The notes below the pieces were generated by a model. The model was given only the letters and a program-made list of their open reading frames with translations, was not told where the DNA came from and made no database searches. From Pseudomonas sp. Ant30-3 (GTDB lineage Bacteria > Pseudomonadota > Gammaproteobacteria > Pseudomonadales > Pseudomonadaceae), in assembly GCF_000690905.1 (NCBI RefSeq), contig NZ_JMCL01000053.1, positions 1 through 51,906 on the forward strand: a stretch of DNA of 51,906 bases, read 5' to 3'. Position numbers and translations under genes: made by a program. Shown here piece after piece: positions 25,172 to 33,959 of the stretch; within the stretch, counting starts at the first letter, position 1, and each line of letters starts with the position of its first letter.

Positions 25172-25714
25172 ATGTCTATCCGTTTGAAGTTATTGAGAAA
25201 AAAACTTGGCGTGACGCTGGAGGCCCTGGCCGAAAAGTCCGGCATGACCAAGAGTTATCTGTCGAAAGTCGAGCGGGGGTTGAACACGCCGTCAATTGCG
25301 GCCGCGCTGAAACTGGCCAAGGCGCTGAATGTGAAGGTCGAGGAATTGTTCTCCGAAGACAGCGTCAGCCTCGACAGCTACAGCCTGGTACGCAGTCACG
25401 AGCGCCAGTCGCTGGCGGCCAACGACCAGAGCCCCGGTTATGCGGTGCTGGCGCATCAGGTCAGCGAGCGCAGCCTGGTGCCGTTCATCATCTACCCGCC
25501 GACCGAGTTCACCGACAAGGCCTTCAAGGAGCATATGGGCGAAGAGTTTCTGTTCGTCCATGAAGGGCAGGTGGAAGTGGATTTCATGAACGAGCGCGTG
25601 CTGCTCGATCGCGGGGATGCGCTGCACTTCAACGCGCAAAAACCGCACCGGTTGCGCTCAGTGGGTGAGGTGCAGGCGCAGTTGTTGGTGGTGGTGCATA
25701 GCAGCGAAGAGTGA
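25172..25714 (+). CDS. XRE-family regulator with C-terminal cupin domain
   Basis: 180 aa. Residues about 5-60 are an HTH of the XRE type (LGVTLEALAEKSGMTKSYLS, ERGLNTPSIAAALKLAKAL). Residues about 105-175 are a small cupin (HMGEEFLFVHEGQVEVDF, LLDRGDALHFNAQKPHRL). Regulators of this class bind a small ligand in the cupin and often govern neighbouring catabolic genes. Divergent from the aldolase/DapA-like operon with a 17-base palindrome between them. Confidence 0.9.
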   Translation: MSIRLKLLRKKLGVTLEALAEKSGMTKSYLSKVERGLNTPSIAAALKLAKALNVKVEELFSEDSVSLDSYSLVRSHERQSLAANDQSPGYAVLAHQVSERSLVPFIIYPPTEFTDKAFKEHMGEEFLFVHEGQVEVDFMNERVLLDRGDALHFNAQKPHRLRSVGEVQAQLLVVVHSSEE

Positions 25715-25723
25715 GTTGACTGG

Positions 25724-25816
25724 GCTGACGCCATCGCGAGCAGGCTCGCTCCCACAGGGGATCTTCAAGCACCTCAAGTCCAATGTGGGAGCGAGCCTGC
25801 TCGCGATGGCGTCAGC
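25724..25816. repeat. REP-type doublet with 33-base perfect arms
   Basis: The arm 25724-25756 (contains CGCGAGCAGGCTCGCTCCCA) is exactly reverse-complemented at 25784-25816, with a 27-base spacer. It ends just before the DUF4917 stop codon and could form a transcript-end hairpin for both converging genes. Confidence 0.9.
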
Positions 25817-25826
25817 CGCATCTGCG

Positions 25827-26846
25827 CTAAACCTCGACGGGCACCGCCAGCTTCGAGCTCCCCAACGCGTGTGTCTTCGCATCAAAGAACCGCAGCTCAC
25901 ACCCCGTCCCCTCAAACAGCTTCGCGTAATGCCGCTTCTGATGCTGGATGAACGCCTTGCTGCGCGGATTGATCGAGATCGCCACCACGTTCGGTTTCGC
26001 CTGGCGCAGCGCGTGCACGATGTGGTTGTCCTGCTCACCCAGCGCGTGACCAAACACGCACAAACCCTCGCCATGCCCCAGCAACTGCTCATAGCAGAAC
26101 GACAGATAATCCGAGCTGCGAATGGTCTTGAGTTTGTCCGCACTCGGCCCTTCGTTCACAAACAGCGGCACGTCATCCAGCGTCTTGATTGTGTTGTTGA
26201 TGGCGAAACTGCCGAGCAACGTGCCCTCAGTGGACATCAGTTTGCGCGCGGTGCCGTCCTGATTGCGCACCAGGTGCAAACCGCCATGCAGGTACAGCAA
26301 GCGGGTCTTGTCGGTGACCGTCGCGCTCAAGTCAAAACCAGGTTCAGCACCTTGAAACAGATCGGTGATCGCCTCGGGCTGCTGCTGGATCGCCCAATAG
26401 CTGAGCAAATCATAGTTGGTGGTGAACACCGTCCGGTAGCGACCGAATTCCTGACTGATCGTCGCCAAGGTTGCCGGCACCACCAGCCGCCATGGAATGT
26501 GCACAGCGTGCACGGTATTGATCAGTGCTTCCTTGATCGCGTAGTACCGATTACGCGGCGCGGCGGAACTGACCGCCAGCGCCTTGTTCACGCGGCTGGT
26601 GATTTTCAACGCGCTGAGCACTTGCTCGAAGCTTCGGGTCTGCATTGCCTCGAACACGCTGAGCTCGGACTGGCTCAGGGGTTTTTCTTCAACGGTGCGG
26701 GCGTTTTCGAACAGCGAGTCGTAGCCAAAATCGTCCCACACCGCACGGCTGGCGCCGTTGCCCACCAGCAGGCCGCTGAACGAAGCGGTGGTGCGCAAGG
26801 CGTTCCAGTCTTCAAGTTGGGCATCAACATCCTGGAAATCGGTCAT
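25827..26846 (-). CDS. DUF4917 family protein with SIR2-like motifs
   Basis: 339 aa, no signal peptide or membrane segment. Motifs in order resemble a SIR2-like nucleotide-binding fold: LLVGNGASRAVWDDFGYDSL (about 26-45, GxG loop), VFTTNYDLLSYW (about 139), LLYLHGGLHL (about 184, the LHG motif) and CVFGHALGEQDNHIV (about 263, where SIR2-like proteins have GxSxxDxHI). I recognise the family as DUF4917, function not established. SIR2-like domains occur in NAD-consuming anti-phage effectors, but no partner gene is beside it. Biological role here is unknown. Confidence 0.75.
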   Translation of the reverse strand: MTDFQDVDAQLEDWNALRTTASFSGLLVGNGASRAVWDDFGYDSLFENARTVEEKPLSQSELSVFEAMQTRSFEQVLSALKITSRVNKALAVSSAAPRNRYYAIKEALINTVHAVHIPWRLVVPATLATISQEFGRYRTVFTTNYDLLSYWAIQQQPEAITDLFQGAEPGFDLSATVTDKTRLLYLHGGLHLVRNQDGTARKLMSTEGTLLGSFAINNTIKTLDDVPLFVNEGPSADKLKTIRSSDYLSFCYEQLLGHGEGLCVFGHALGEQDNHIVHALRQAKPNVVAISINPRSKAFIQHQKRHYAKLFEGTGCELRFFDAKTHALGSSKLAVPVEV

Positions 26847-27003
26847 TGCGTTGGTCGTCTCGAAACTAAAGGTCGGATGGGCGGCGACTTTATCACGACG
26901 CGGACTTGCGCCAGATCAACATCCGCTGCTGCAGGTGAGCCGATGCTGTGTGTACCCGCGTAATCGGCATTGCTGATTCGGCCACTCGTCTGGAGATTCG
27001 CTC

Positions 27004-28152
27004 ATGAGCAGCACATTTTTCATCCCCGCCGTGAACATCATGGGCATCGGTTGCCTCGACGAAGCGATGACGGCCATCGGCAAATACGGTTTTCGCAAAG
27101 CCTTGATCGTCACCGACACAGGACTGGCCAAGGCTGGCGTGGCGAGCATGATTGCCGAGAAACTGTCGATGCTGGACATCGACTCGGTCATTTTTGACGG
27201 CGCCAAACCCAATCCGAGCATCGCCAACGTCGAAAGCGGCCTCGGTCTGCTCAAGGAAAGTCACTGCGATTTCGTGGTGTCGCTGGGCGGTGGCTCGCCC
27301 CATGACTGCGCCAAAGGCATCGCCCTGTGCGCGACGAATGGCGGGCAGATCCGCGATTACGAAGGTGTTGATCAATCGAGCAAACCACAGCTGCCACTGA
27401 TCGCGATCAACACCACTGCCGGCACCGCCAGCGAGATGACACGCTTCTGCATCATTACCGACGAATCGCGCCACGTGAAAATGGCCATCGTCGACCGCAA
27501 CGTCACGCCGCTGCTGTCAGTCAATGATCCAGCGCTGATGGTCGCCATGCCGCAAAGTCTGACTGCCGCCACCGGCATGGACGCGTTGACCCACGCGATC
27601 GAAGCCTACGTGTCGACCGCTGCCAACCCGATCACCGACGCTTGTGCGCTCAAAGCCATTACCCTGATCAGTAACAACCTGCGTCTGGCGGTGCGCGACG
27701 GCAGTGACCTGGCCGCCCGGGAAAACATGGCTTACGCGCAGTTCCTCGCAGGCATGGCGTTCAACAATGCATCGCTGGGTTACGTGCATGCCATGGCCCA
27801 TCAACTGGGCGGTTTCTACGATTTGCCCCACGGTGTCTGCAACGCAGTCCTGCTGCCGCACGTGCAAAGTTTCAACGCACTGGTCTGCGCCGCGCGCCTG
27901 ACCGATGTCGCCCACGCCATGGGCGCCGATGTTCGCGGCTGCACCCCGGAAGAGGGCGCCCAGTCAGCCATCGAAGCCATCCGCAGCCTGTCGCAAGACG
28001 TGCAGATCCCCGCCGGTCTACGCGCCCTTGGCGCCCGCCTTAACGACATACCGACGCTCGCCACCAATGCCCTGAAAGACGCCTGCGGTGTCACCAATCC
28101 AAGGGTGGCGGATCAGCGGCAGATCGAGGAAATATTCCGCAGCGCTTTTTAA
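27004..28152 (+). CDS. Iron-containing alcohol dehydrogenase
   Basis: 382 aa, the usual length for family III dehydrogenases such as YiaY/AdhB. NAD-binding [15 protein letters not shown] (about 98) and [20 protein letters not shown]. Metal ligands Asp and His in [14 protein letters not shown], and His in [20 protein letters not shown]. Oxidises alcohols with NAD; several Pseudomonas homologues act on ethanol, 1,3-propanediol or threonine. GGAG lies 11 bases before the ATG. The stop codon overlaps the stop of the convergent MFS gene. Confidence 0.92.
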   Translation: MSSTFFIPAVNIMGIGCLDEAMTAIGKYGFRKALIVTDTGLAKAGVASMIAEKLSMLDIDSVIFDGAKPNPSIANVESGLGLLKESHCDFVVSLGGGSPHDCAKGIALCATNGGQIRDYEGVDQSSKPQLPLIAINTTAGTASEMTRFCIITDESRHVKMAIVDRNVTPLLSVNDPALMVAMPQSLTAATGMDALTHAIEAYVSTAANPITDACALKAITLISNNLRLAVRDGSDLAARENMAYAQFLAGMAFNNASLGYVHAMAHQLGGFYDLPHGVCNAVLLPHVQSFNALVCAARLTDVAHAMGADVRGCTPEEGAQSAIEAIRSLSQDVQIPAGLRALGARLNDIPTLATNALKDACGVTNPRVADQRQIEEIFRSAF

Positions 28153-29315
28153 GAACTGTCGGGCGCGGGCGCGAGCTTGACGCAGAGCAGCGCGCCTATC
28201 GCCAGCACGGTGCATAACAATGACAGCGGCCACGCCTGCTGACTGGCGATCAGGCTGGCGACGCCGCTAATCACAGCGGCCATCAGTTGATGAATGAAAC
28301 CGCTCAACGCCATCGCGTAAGTGCCACCGACCGGCGCACCGTCGTTGGCCAGCGACAGGCTGACCGGGTAATTCAGTGACTGCCCGAATACCGCAACGCA
28401 GAAGGGCAACCAGAAAAGCAGCGCAATCGAAGTGGCCGCAATGCTGCCCAGCAACATCATGGCACTGCCGGCGATGACCAGCCCCACGCCCACCACCATC
28501 ATTCGACGCTGACCTGTGCGCACCACCAGCGCATTGACCCCCAATGCCCCAAGAAAATAAGCCGCACTGATCGGCCATCCCAACAACCCGTACTCCGCCG
28601 CCGACCAGTTGAACGCCCCCTGCAGAATCAAGGGCGCAGCGGTATTGAACGCGATGATCACGCCATAACCGAGCCCACCGCTGAGTGCCGGTAGAAGGAA
28701 AGACCGAGCACGCAGAATGCGCCAGTAGCTCGGCCAGGCAGCTTGCTGAATTTCGTTTTCCTTCTGGATGGGAAATGTGACGCCTGCAACGAATATCGCC
28801 AGGACAAGGGTCACAGCGCCTAAGAGGTAAAAGATCGCTGGCCAACCCAGGCCGATCTGGATGACCGAGCCCAGGTACTGTCCGATGCCCAGCGCTACCA
28901 CGAAAGAGATCGAAATCCACGACAAGGCCTTGGCCAGCAGCTCCCCACGAAAACTGTCGCGAATCAGCACCCGGGCCATGACCGAAATGCCGCTGGCCCC
29001 AATGCCCTGAATCAGTCGAAAAATCAGAAACGCTTCAAGCGTCTGACTCAGCGGCAGCGCAAGGTTGGCCAAGCCGTAAACACCGAGCGCCGCCATCAAC
29101 ACCGGTTTGCGGCCGATGCGCTGACCAAGGCTGCCCCACAACAGAATCGGTGCGGCCATGCCAATCAAATACACCGCCAGCCCCCACGCCACCTGCGAGG
29201 CATCGCCCGATAAATCCCGCGAAATCTCCGGTAATGCCGGCAGGTAAATGCTCATGCCCAGTTGTGCGAGGAACACTGTGCTGCAGGTGATCAGGAGAGT
29301 GGTGCTGGTTTTCAT
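28149..29315 (-). CDS. MFS exporter (Bcr/CflA-like)
   Basis: 388 aa, about 12 membrane segments. The N-terminal MFS signature is [20 protein letters not shown] (about 58-77), with [20 protein letters not shown] in helix 4, the drug-exporter pattern of Bcr/CflA proteins. Start at the ATG at 29315 with GGGAA 8 bases before it, 16 bases after the stop of the PLP enzyme, so the two are very likely cotranscribed; it may export that enzyme's end product. Ends with a stop overlapping the convergent dehydrogenase stop. Confidence 0.85.
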   Translation of the reverse strand: MKTSTTLLITCSTVFLAQLGMSIYLPALPEISRDLSGDASQVAWGLAVYLIGMAAPILLWGSLGQRIGRKPVLMAALGVYGLANLALPLSQTLEAFLIFRLIQGIGASGISVMARVLIRDSFRGELLAKALSWISISFVVALGIGQYLGSVIQIGLGWPAIFYLLGAVTLVLAIFVAGVTFPIQKENEIQQAAWPSYWRILRARSFLLPALSGGLGYGVIIAFNTAAPLILQGAFNWSAAEYGLLGWPISAAYFLGALGVNALVVRTGQRRMMVVGVGLVIAGSAMMLLGSIAATSIALLFWLPFCVAVFGQSLNYPVSLSLANDGAPVGGTYAMALSGFIHQLMAAVISGVASLIASQQAWPLSLLCTVLAIGALLCVKLAPAPDSS

Positions 29316-29331
29316 GGCATGTTCCCAGACC

Positions 29332-30582
29332 TCAGTCGACTTTATTTCCACCGTGTTTGCGAATCAGAGCCTTTACCAATTCGCAAAAATGGTGAATTAC
29401 CGCCGGTTCCATGTCGGCACGCAACGTGATTCTGATTGCTGCCTGGTCTTGCGCAACCACCGGGAAAAATACGGCAGAGGTAAAGAACCCGAGGTCAGCC
29501 AGTTCTATAGCGACGCTGTTGGCCTGTTCTGCTTTTCCGCAGAAAAGTAGCCGAATCGCCATGTTGCTACCGAATTGCTTGGTAGGCACGAGAGTGTCAA
29601 AAAGCTTGATGTTGGATTGGAGACGGTCCTGCAGTTCGGCAAACTCCAGCGTCCTATGCAGCTGTATTGACGCCCTGCCTGCCCCGATAGCCGCGCTGTT
29701 CAGACTCTGCGACCAGTTACTGGGGCCACCGTAGCGTTGGATTAGAATCTTCTGCCGCTCGCTGCCTAGCATCACGAGTCCGCCACTGGCGCCAAAAGAT
29801 TTGGCAAGGGAGGCAACGATCAGACAGTCATCATCCAGCGTGGGGATTTTCGGACGCACGAGGCCGATGCCGCATGTTCCTACGGCGGACAGTGCGTGTG
29901 AGTCGTCCATGTAGAGAAATAGGCCGTAACGGTCTTTCAAGTACCGAAGACTTTCCATGTCAGCGACCCCACCCATGCTGTATGCGCCGTCGGCGATGTA
30001 AGCAACCTTGTCATTCCGCTTACACAAATCCTCAAGAAAGTTCATATCGTTATGCGGGCAAGTCACTACTCGAGTTTCGTCGGCGCATGCCGGTCTTGTG
30101 TGGCTCATCGAATAATGCGCCAGTCGATCAAAAGCCATCAGAGGGGGACGATTCTGAGTGAAGACGCCACTGGCGAGCAGGGGAAGGATCCCTGCGCTCG
30201 CAGCGCTGCACGACAAGGTACTCAAACAGATGGCACCAAATAGATCCGACAACTCAGCTTCGTACTGATCCAATATCGCTAACTTGCAGCGGTTCTTTGA
30301 GTTCGCGATCCGTAGTGTTCCGGTTTCTCGTAACGCGGTTACAGCCCCTTCGATCAGGGAAGGATGATGATCCAGTCCTAGATAGGACGTCGTGCAGAAG
30401 TGGTGAAGCGATCGACCGAATTGATCCACCATTTGGTTGGTGGCTTTTACTTCAACGTTGAGCCCCGCGATTTTACCGGCCTGTGCGGATTGCCAGTCGT
30501 GGTCTGCCAGCCTGATGAGTTTTTGATAATTAGTGAAGGTATTAGCAATGTGCGTCTGGCCCATTTGAGCGTGTCTTTCCAT
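29332..30582 (-). CDS. Alpha-oxoamine synthase-family PLP enzyme (AONS/CqsA-like)
   Basis: About 416 aa. Fold-type I PLP enzyme with the AONS-family active site: TTSYLGLDHHPSL (about 64-76), ADGAYSMGGVADM, MDDSHALSAVGTCGIG (PLP-contacting Asp and His) and the Schiff-base Lys in VASLAKSFGASGG (about K261). Family members condense an amino acid with an acyl-CoA (BioF, Kbl, HemA, serine palmitoyltransferase, the autoinducer synthase CqsA). No biotin, haem or threonine genes surround it. GC content and codon use look lower than the neighbours, suggesting transfer. Start uncertain: ATG 30582, ATG 30564 or TTG 30627. Confidence 0.8.
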   Translation of the reverse strand: MERHAQMGQTHIANTFTNYQKLIRLADHDWQSAQAGKIAGLNVEVKATNQMVDQFGRSLHHFCTTSYLGLDHHPSLIEGAVTALRETGTLRIANSKNRCKLAILDQYEAELSDLFGAICLSTLSCSAASAGILPLLASGVFTQNRPPLMAFDRLAHYSMSHTRPACADETRVVTCPHNDMNFLEDLCKRNDKVAYIADGAYSMGGVADMESLRYLKDRYGLFLYMDDSHALSAVGTCGIGLVRPKIPTLDDDCLIVASLAKSFGASGGLVMLGSERQKILIQRYGGPSNWSQSLNSAAIGAGRASIQLHRTLEFAELQDRLQSNIKLFDTLVPTKQFGSNMAIRLLFCGKAEQANSVAIELADLGFFTSAVFFPVVAQDQAAIRITLRADMEPAVIHHFCELVKALIRKHGGNKVD

Positions 30583-30910
30583 TGAGTGAAGCGATCCATT
30601 GATTGAAGCGTTCGGCGTGCCAGGCAAAATTTACAGGGTATGACTTGGGTTTTTGAATCAGCTGTTTCCGGTACCGTTGAGTGTTACGAGTGATAAACAT
30701 GTAGGGCAATGCCCGGAAGATTGTGGGTCAAAAGCATAATCAAGCGTCCCCCGACCCAGATTGCATCGACATTGCACGCTAACCTTAATGACGCTGCTGT
30801 GGATTGCCGCAGAACCTGCGCATACCCAATAAGGTTGAAAGATCGCAGCATTCGGCAACTCCTAACGGAGCAAGCGTCTCGCGGGAGTCGCAGAGGCCGC
30901 TATCTCCTGA
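30583..30910. other. Intergenic stretch of lower GC, no gene supported
   Basis: About 330 bases between the PLP enzyme and the YdcZ-type transporter. Short frames on both strands have no ribosome-binding site and unlikely composition. The promoter of the PLP enzyme/MFS unit should be here; I see no clear sigma-70 pair. Confidence 0.45.
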
Positions 30911-31399
30911 TCATCCCGCCGTCGCCAACGCCTTGCCCATCGAATCCCCGAACTGAATCAACACCACCCCCGCAAGCAACAAAAGCGCGCCGAACAATCG
31001 TGGCAAGGTCACCTGCTGCTGCACCAGCCCGAACCAGCCGAAGTGATCCAGCAACAGCGATGCCACCACTTGCCCGGCCAGGGCCAGTGCGATGAATCCC
31101 GACGCGCCAAGCTTGGGCAGCAGCACCAAGGCCAGCGAGATGAAGACCACCCCGAACGCGCCGCCGGTCCACATCCACAACGGCGCTTTGCTGATGAAAC
31201 CCAGTGACGGCAAAGGCAGGCGCAACGCCAGAATGATCGGCAGCAACACTAAAACGCTCACCAGCAATGACGCCAATGTCGCCCATAACGGATGGCCAAG
31301 ACCGCGCGTAAGGTTGGCGTTGATCGCACTTTGAAACGGCACCACCGCGCCGGCAATCACCGCCAGCATCAGCAGACCTGCGTAATACAACCAACTCAT
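30911..31399 (-). CDS. DMT-superfamily transporter, YdcZ/DUF606 type
   Basis: 162 aa with five hydrophobic segments. Starts MSWLYYAGLLMLAVIAGAVV with PFQSAINANLTRGLGHPLWA, the conserved N-terminal DUF606 motif. This is a half-size drug/metabolite transporter that works as a dimer; substrates are unknown. AGGAAA lies upstream of the ATG. Divergent from the LysR-type gene that starts 79 bases away, a common regulator/transporter arrangement. Confidence 0.88.
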   Translation of the reverse strand: MSWLYYAGLLMLAVIAGAVVPFQSAINANLTRGLGHPLWATLASLLVSVLVLLPIILALRLPLPSLGFISKAPLWMWTGGAFGVVFISLALVLLPKLGASGFIALALAGQVVASLLLDHFGWFGLVQQQVTLPRLFGALLLLAGVVLIQFGDSMGKALATAG

Positions 31400-31477
31400 G
31401 GTGTTATTTCCTGAAGGATTTACTGGACTCTAGGTCATTCGTCGCGCAAATTTAAATTCCATATTGCTATCCAGAAC

Positions 31478-32389
31478 ATGCAGCAGATGAATGATCTACG
31501 ACGCATCGACCTGAACCTGTTGGTGATCCTCGAGGCCCTGCTCAGTGAGCAACACGTCACCCGCGCGGCCGAGCGTCTGCACCTGAGTCAGCCTGCCGTC
31601 AGCCATGCGTTGGCGAGACTGCGCGACGTGCTGGGCGATCCGCTGCTGGTGCGCGCCGGTGCCGGGCTTGTGCCCACGCCGCGTGCACTTGAGCTGATCG
31701 CGCCGCTGTCCGAGGCGCTGGCTCAAGTGCAATCGCTGCTGGCACCCAACGCGTTCGATCCGGCCACGGCCGAGCGCACCTTTCGCCTGGCGATGTCTGA
31801 CTACGGCGCGGCCATCGTCCTGCCCGGATTGATCCGCACCTTGCGTCGCGAAGCACCGGGTATCGATCTGCAAATCAGTCATGCCAGCCGAGAAGGCATG
31901 CTCGACGCCATCCTCAATGGTGACATCGATCTGGCAGGGGGGGTCTTTCCGGAATTGCCCAGCGAAGTGCGCAGCACCCCGCTGTTCGACGAGCATTACG
32001 CCTGCCTCGTCGACCGCAACAGCTTGCCCGCCGAGGGTGTTCTGGACTTGCCGTCTTATTTGGCGCGTCCGCATGTGCTGCTAGAGATGCGCGGCAGCGG
32101 CACGCCGGAAATCGAGCGTGCGCTGACGGCACTGCGCGAACGCCGCCGCGTCGCGATCAGCCTGCCGCACTGGAGCGTCGCGCCGGATTTGATCAGCGGC
32201 ACCGACCTGATCCTGACGGTCGCCTCACGCGGCTTGCGCGATATTGACGAGCAGTCGCTGGTCGTCGTGCCGCCGCCGTTTCATATTCCATCGTTCAGCT
32301 TTGTGCTGGCATGGCATAAACGTCGAGGTGGGGATCAGGCGTTGAACTGGTTGAATGGGCGGATTGGGGAGGGGATAAACTCCCTGTGA
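31478..32389 (+). CDS. LysR-family transcriptional regulator
   Basis: 303 aa. N-terminal winged HTH (LLVILEALLSEQHVTRAAER, LHLSQPAVSHALARLRDVLG), then a periplasmic-binding-protein-like effector domain (FRLAMSDYGAAIVLPGLI onward). The N-terminal DLRRIDLNLL pattern is that of the NodD/LinR/PnbR-like branch. Start could be the ATG at 31478 or 31487. Likely controls the divergent DMT transporter; ligand unknown. Confidence 0.92.
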   Translation: MQQMNDLRRIDLNLLVILEALLSEQHVTRAAERLHLSQPAVSHALARLRDVLGDPLLVRAGAGLVPTPRALELIAPLSEALAQVQSLLAPNAFDPATAERTFRLAMSDYGAAIVLPGLIRTLRREAPGIDLQISHASREGMLDAILNGDIDLAGGVFPELPSEVRSTPLFDEHYACLVDRNSLPAEGVLDLPSYLARPHVLLEMRGSGTPEIERALTALRERRRVAISLPHWSVAPDLISGTDLILTVASRGLRDIDEQSLVVVPPPFHIPSFSFVLAWHKRRGGDQALNWLNGRIGEGINSL

Positions 32390-32618
32390 TTTCGGTGTTG
32401 CTTTCGAAACATATCAGTGATTGAGAGGCAGGCGTCGAGTATGAAAAATGGTTCTGGCGAACTCTGTAGGGAATAGAGAGTTGCTTGCTCCCGAGGCTTG
32501 ATCCGTTCCACCGTTCGTCGCGTCGGCAGCCGATTTTCGAACCTTTGCCCTGAAGAAAATTCTCAACCTATGCGGGTTTCTGCCCGCTTCGAATTTTTTT
32601 CAGGAGGAGGGCGCGACC

Positions 32619-33122
32619 ATGAGCCGGATGGCCACCCGTTTACGTACTACCATTTTCGCTTCGTTGTTGGGCCTGTGCGCGACCAGCGCGTTTGCCCAGT
32701 CACCCGCCGAATTCATCAATGATGCCTCGGCCAAAGGCATGGCCGACATCGAAGCCAGTCGTTTGGCGCACCAGAAATCCGAGTCCCAACAGGTCAAGGA
32801 TTACACCATTGTCGTCATCAACGACCGCACTACCGCGAACCAGCACCTGGCGAAGATCGCCAAGCAACTGGACCTGCCGGTGGCGCCACGTGAAGAGGTC
32901 GTCGACAAAGCCAAGGCGCTGATGCCGGAAGTCAAGGATGGTACGACTTACGATCAGGCCTATGCCGCGAGTCAGGTGAAAACGACTCAGGAAGCAATTG
33001 CACAAATTGAACAAGTTGCGCAGAACACTGACGTACCTGAAATCAAAGCGTTCGCTGAGGAAACCCTGCCCAAGTTGCAGAACCACTTGCAGATGGCGCG
33101 GGCACTGCAAGCCAGTCGTTAA
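32619..33122 (+). CDS. DUF4142 family exported protein
   Basis: 167 aa. Signal peptide of about 25 residues ending in TSAFA. The mature part is a four-helix ferritin-like bundle: ASAKGMADIEASRLAHQKSE, VKDYTIVVINDRTTANQHLA, and a C-terminal LPKLQNHLQMARAL. DUF4142 proteins are periplasmic or outer-membrane-associated; function not established, often stress-induced. Strong ribosome-binding site AGGAGGAG. A terminator follows closely, so it is a single-gene unit. Promoter in 32400-32600 not identified. Confidence 0.88.
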   Translation: MSRMATRLRTTIFASLLGLCATSAFAQSPAEFINDASAKGMADIEASRLAHQKSESQQVKDYTIVVINDRTTANQHLAKIAKQLDLPVAPREEVVDKAKALMPEVKDGTTYDQAYAASQVKTTQEAIAQIEQVAQNTDVPEIKAFAEETLPKLQNHLQMARALQASR

Positions 33123-33130
33123 TAGCTGGT

Positions 33131-33169
33131 AAAAAAAAAGGCGCGTGATTCAGATCACGCGCCTTTTTT
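33131..33169. terminator. Bidirectional terminator
   Basis: GGCGCGTGAT/ATCACGCGCC perfect 10-base stem with TCAG loop (33140-33163), A tract before and T tract after; serves the DUF4142 gene and the convergent iron-permease-family gene. Confidence 0.95.
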
Positions 33170-33171
33170 AT

Positions 33172-33582
33172 TCAGCATTCTTTCCAATTGGGCTTTTGCT
33201 TGCTGGTGGACACCAGGCCTTCGAGCTCGAATACTTCACTTTCGCCCATCGCACGATAGTGTCTGCGCAGTGCTTCAAGTTGCTTGAGGTCAAGTAATTC
33301 CAGGCCCAGCATGGCGTTTTTCGCCTCTTTGTTAACTCTCAACAGTTCATCGATTTTCAGGTGCAGGATATCGGTGTCGCGGTTTTGCGTGTTCTGAATC
33401 AGAAACACCATCAGGAAGGTGATGATGGTTGTCGAGGTGTTGATGATCAATTGCCAGGTGTCGTTGTAATTGAAGATCGGCCCGCTCAAGCCCCACACAC
33501 CAATCAGAATCAATGCGCCCATGAACGTCTTCGGACTGCCGGCCCACAGGGCGAGTTTCTGCGAGATTTTTGCGAATTTCAT
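33172..33582 (-). CDS. Low-affinity iron permease family protein
   Basis: 136 aa. Two hydrophobic helices (about 20-38, 46-64) joined by a short loop, with the family signature STTIITFLMVFLIQNTQNRD and a cytoplasmic DILHLKIDELLRVNKEA helix. This is the bacterial form of the low-affinity Fe/Cu permease family; transport activity in bacteria is not well established. AAGGAAG lies before the ATG. Confidence 0.85.
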   Translation of the reverse strand: MKFAKISQKLALWAGSPKTFMGALILIGVWGLSGPIFNYNDTWQLIINTSTTIITFLMVFLIQNTQNRDTDILHLKIDELLRVNKEAKNAMLGLELLDLKQLEALRRHYRAMGESEVFELEGLVSTSKQKPNWKEC

Positions 33583-33752
33583 TGCCGTCTTCCTTATTGG
33601 GATGCGCCTGAGTTTCAGACAGCGTGGCGATCTGGAAAATTCTGCTTACATATTCATATTCTGAGATAGGCATGGGTTTGCTCCGGGCATTGAGTGCAAC
33701 CAACCAGAGAAGAACGGGTCACTACATCAGGTCCATCAATCCGGAGAACACC

Positions 33753-33899
33753 ATGAACCTCGCCCGTTTGCTCTGCCTGTGCGGTTGCCTGTTCGCGCTG
33801 CAAGGCTGCTTCGACAATTCCGATAATGAAACCAAGGACAACACCGACGGCACCAAGTCATCGGTGCAGATGCAGGACAAGGACGCTGCCGATAAGTAG
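33753..33899 (+). CDS. Small lipoprotein
   Basis: 48 aa. Signal sequence MNLARLLCLCGCLFALQGC with a lipobox ALQGC, so Cys19 is the lipidated residue. The mature part is about 30 very hydrophilic residues, rich in Asp, Lys and Asn. GGAGAACACC precedes the ATG at 33753. Function unknown; too short for most gene callers. Starts 61 bases before tam. Confidence 0.75.
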   Translation: MNLARLLCLCGCLFALQGCFDNSDNETKDNTDGTKSSVQMQDKDAADK

Positions 33900-33959
33900 A
33901 AGTCGGCTCGCTGGGGTATGGTGAGCGACTCACTTGCCATGCCTCGACAGGAGAACCCG

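Noticed and set aside
29332..30582. BioF (biotin synthesis) assignment
   Set aside because: Family motifs fit in general, but no bio genes are adjacent, the active-site context differs and the gene looks acquired; kept as a family-level call.
30709..31095. 128-codon plus-strand frame
   Set aside because: Runs antisense into the YdcZ-type gene; Arg/Pro/Thr-rich translation with no motif.
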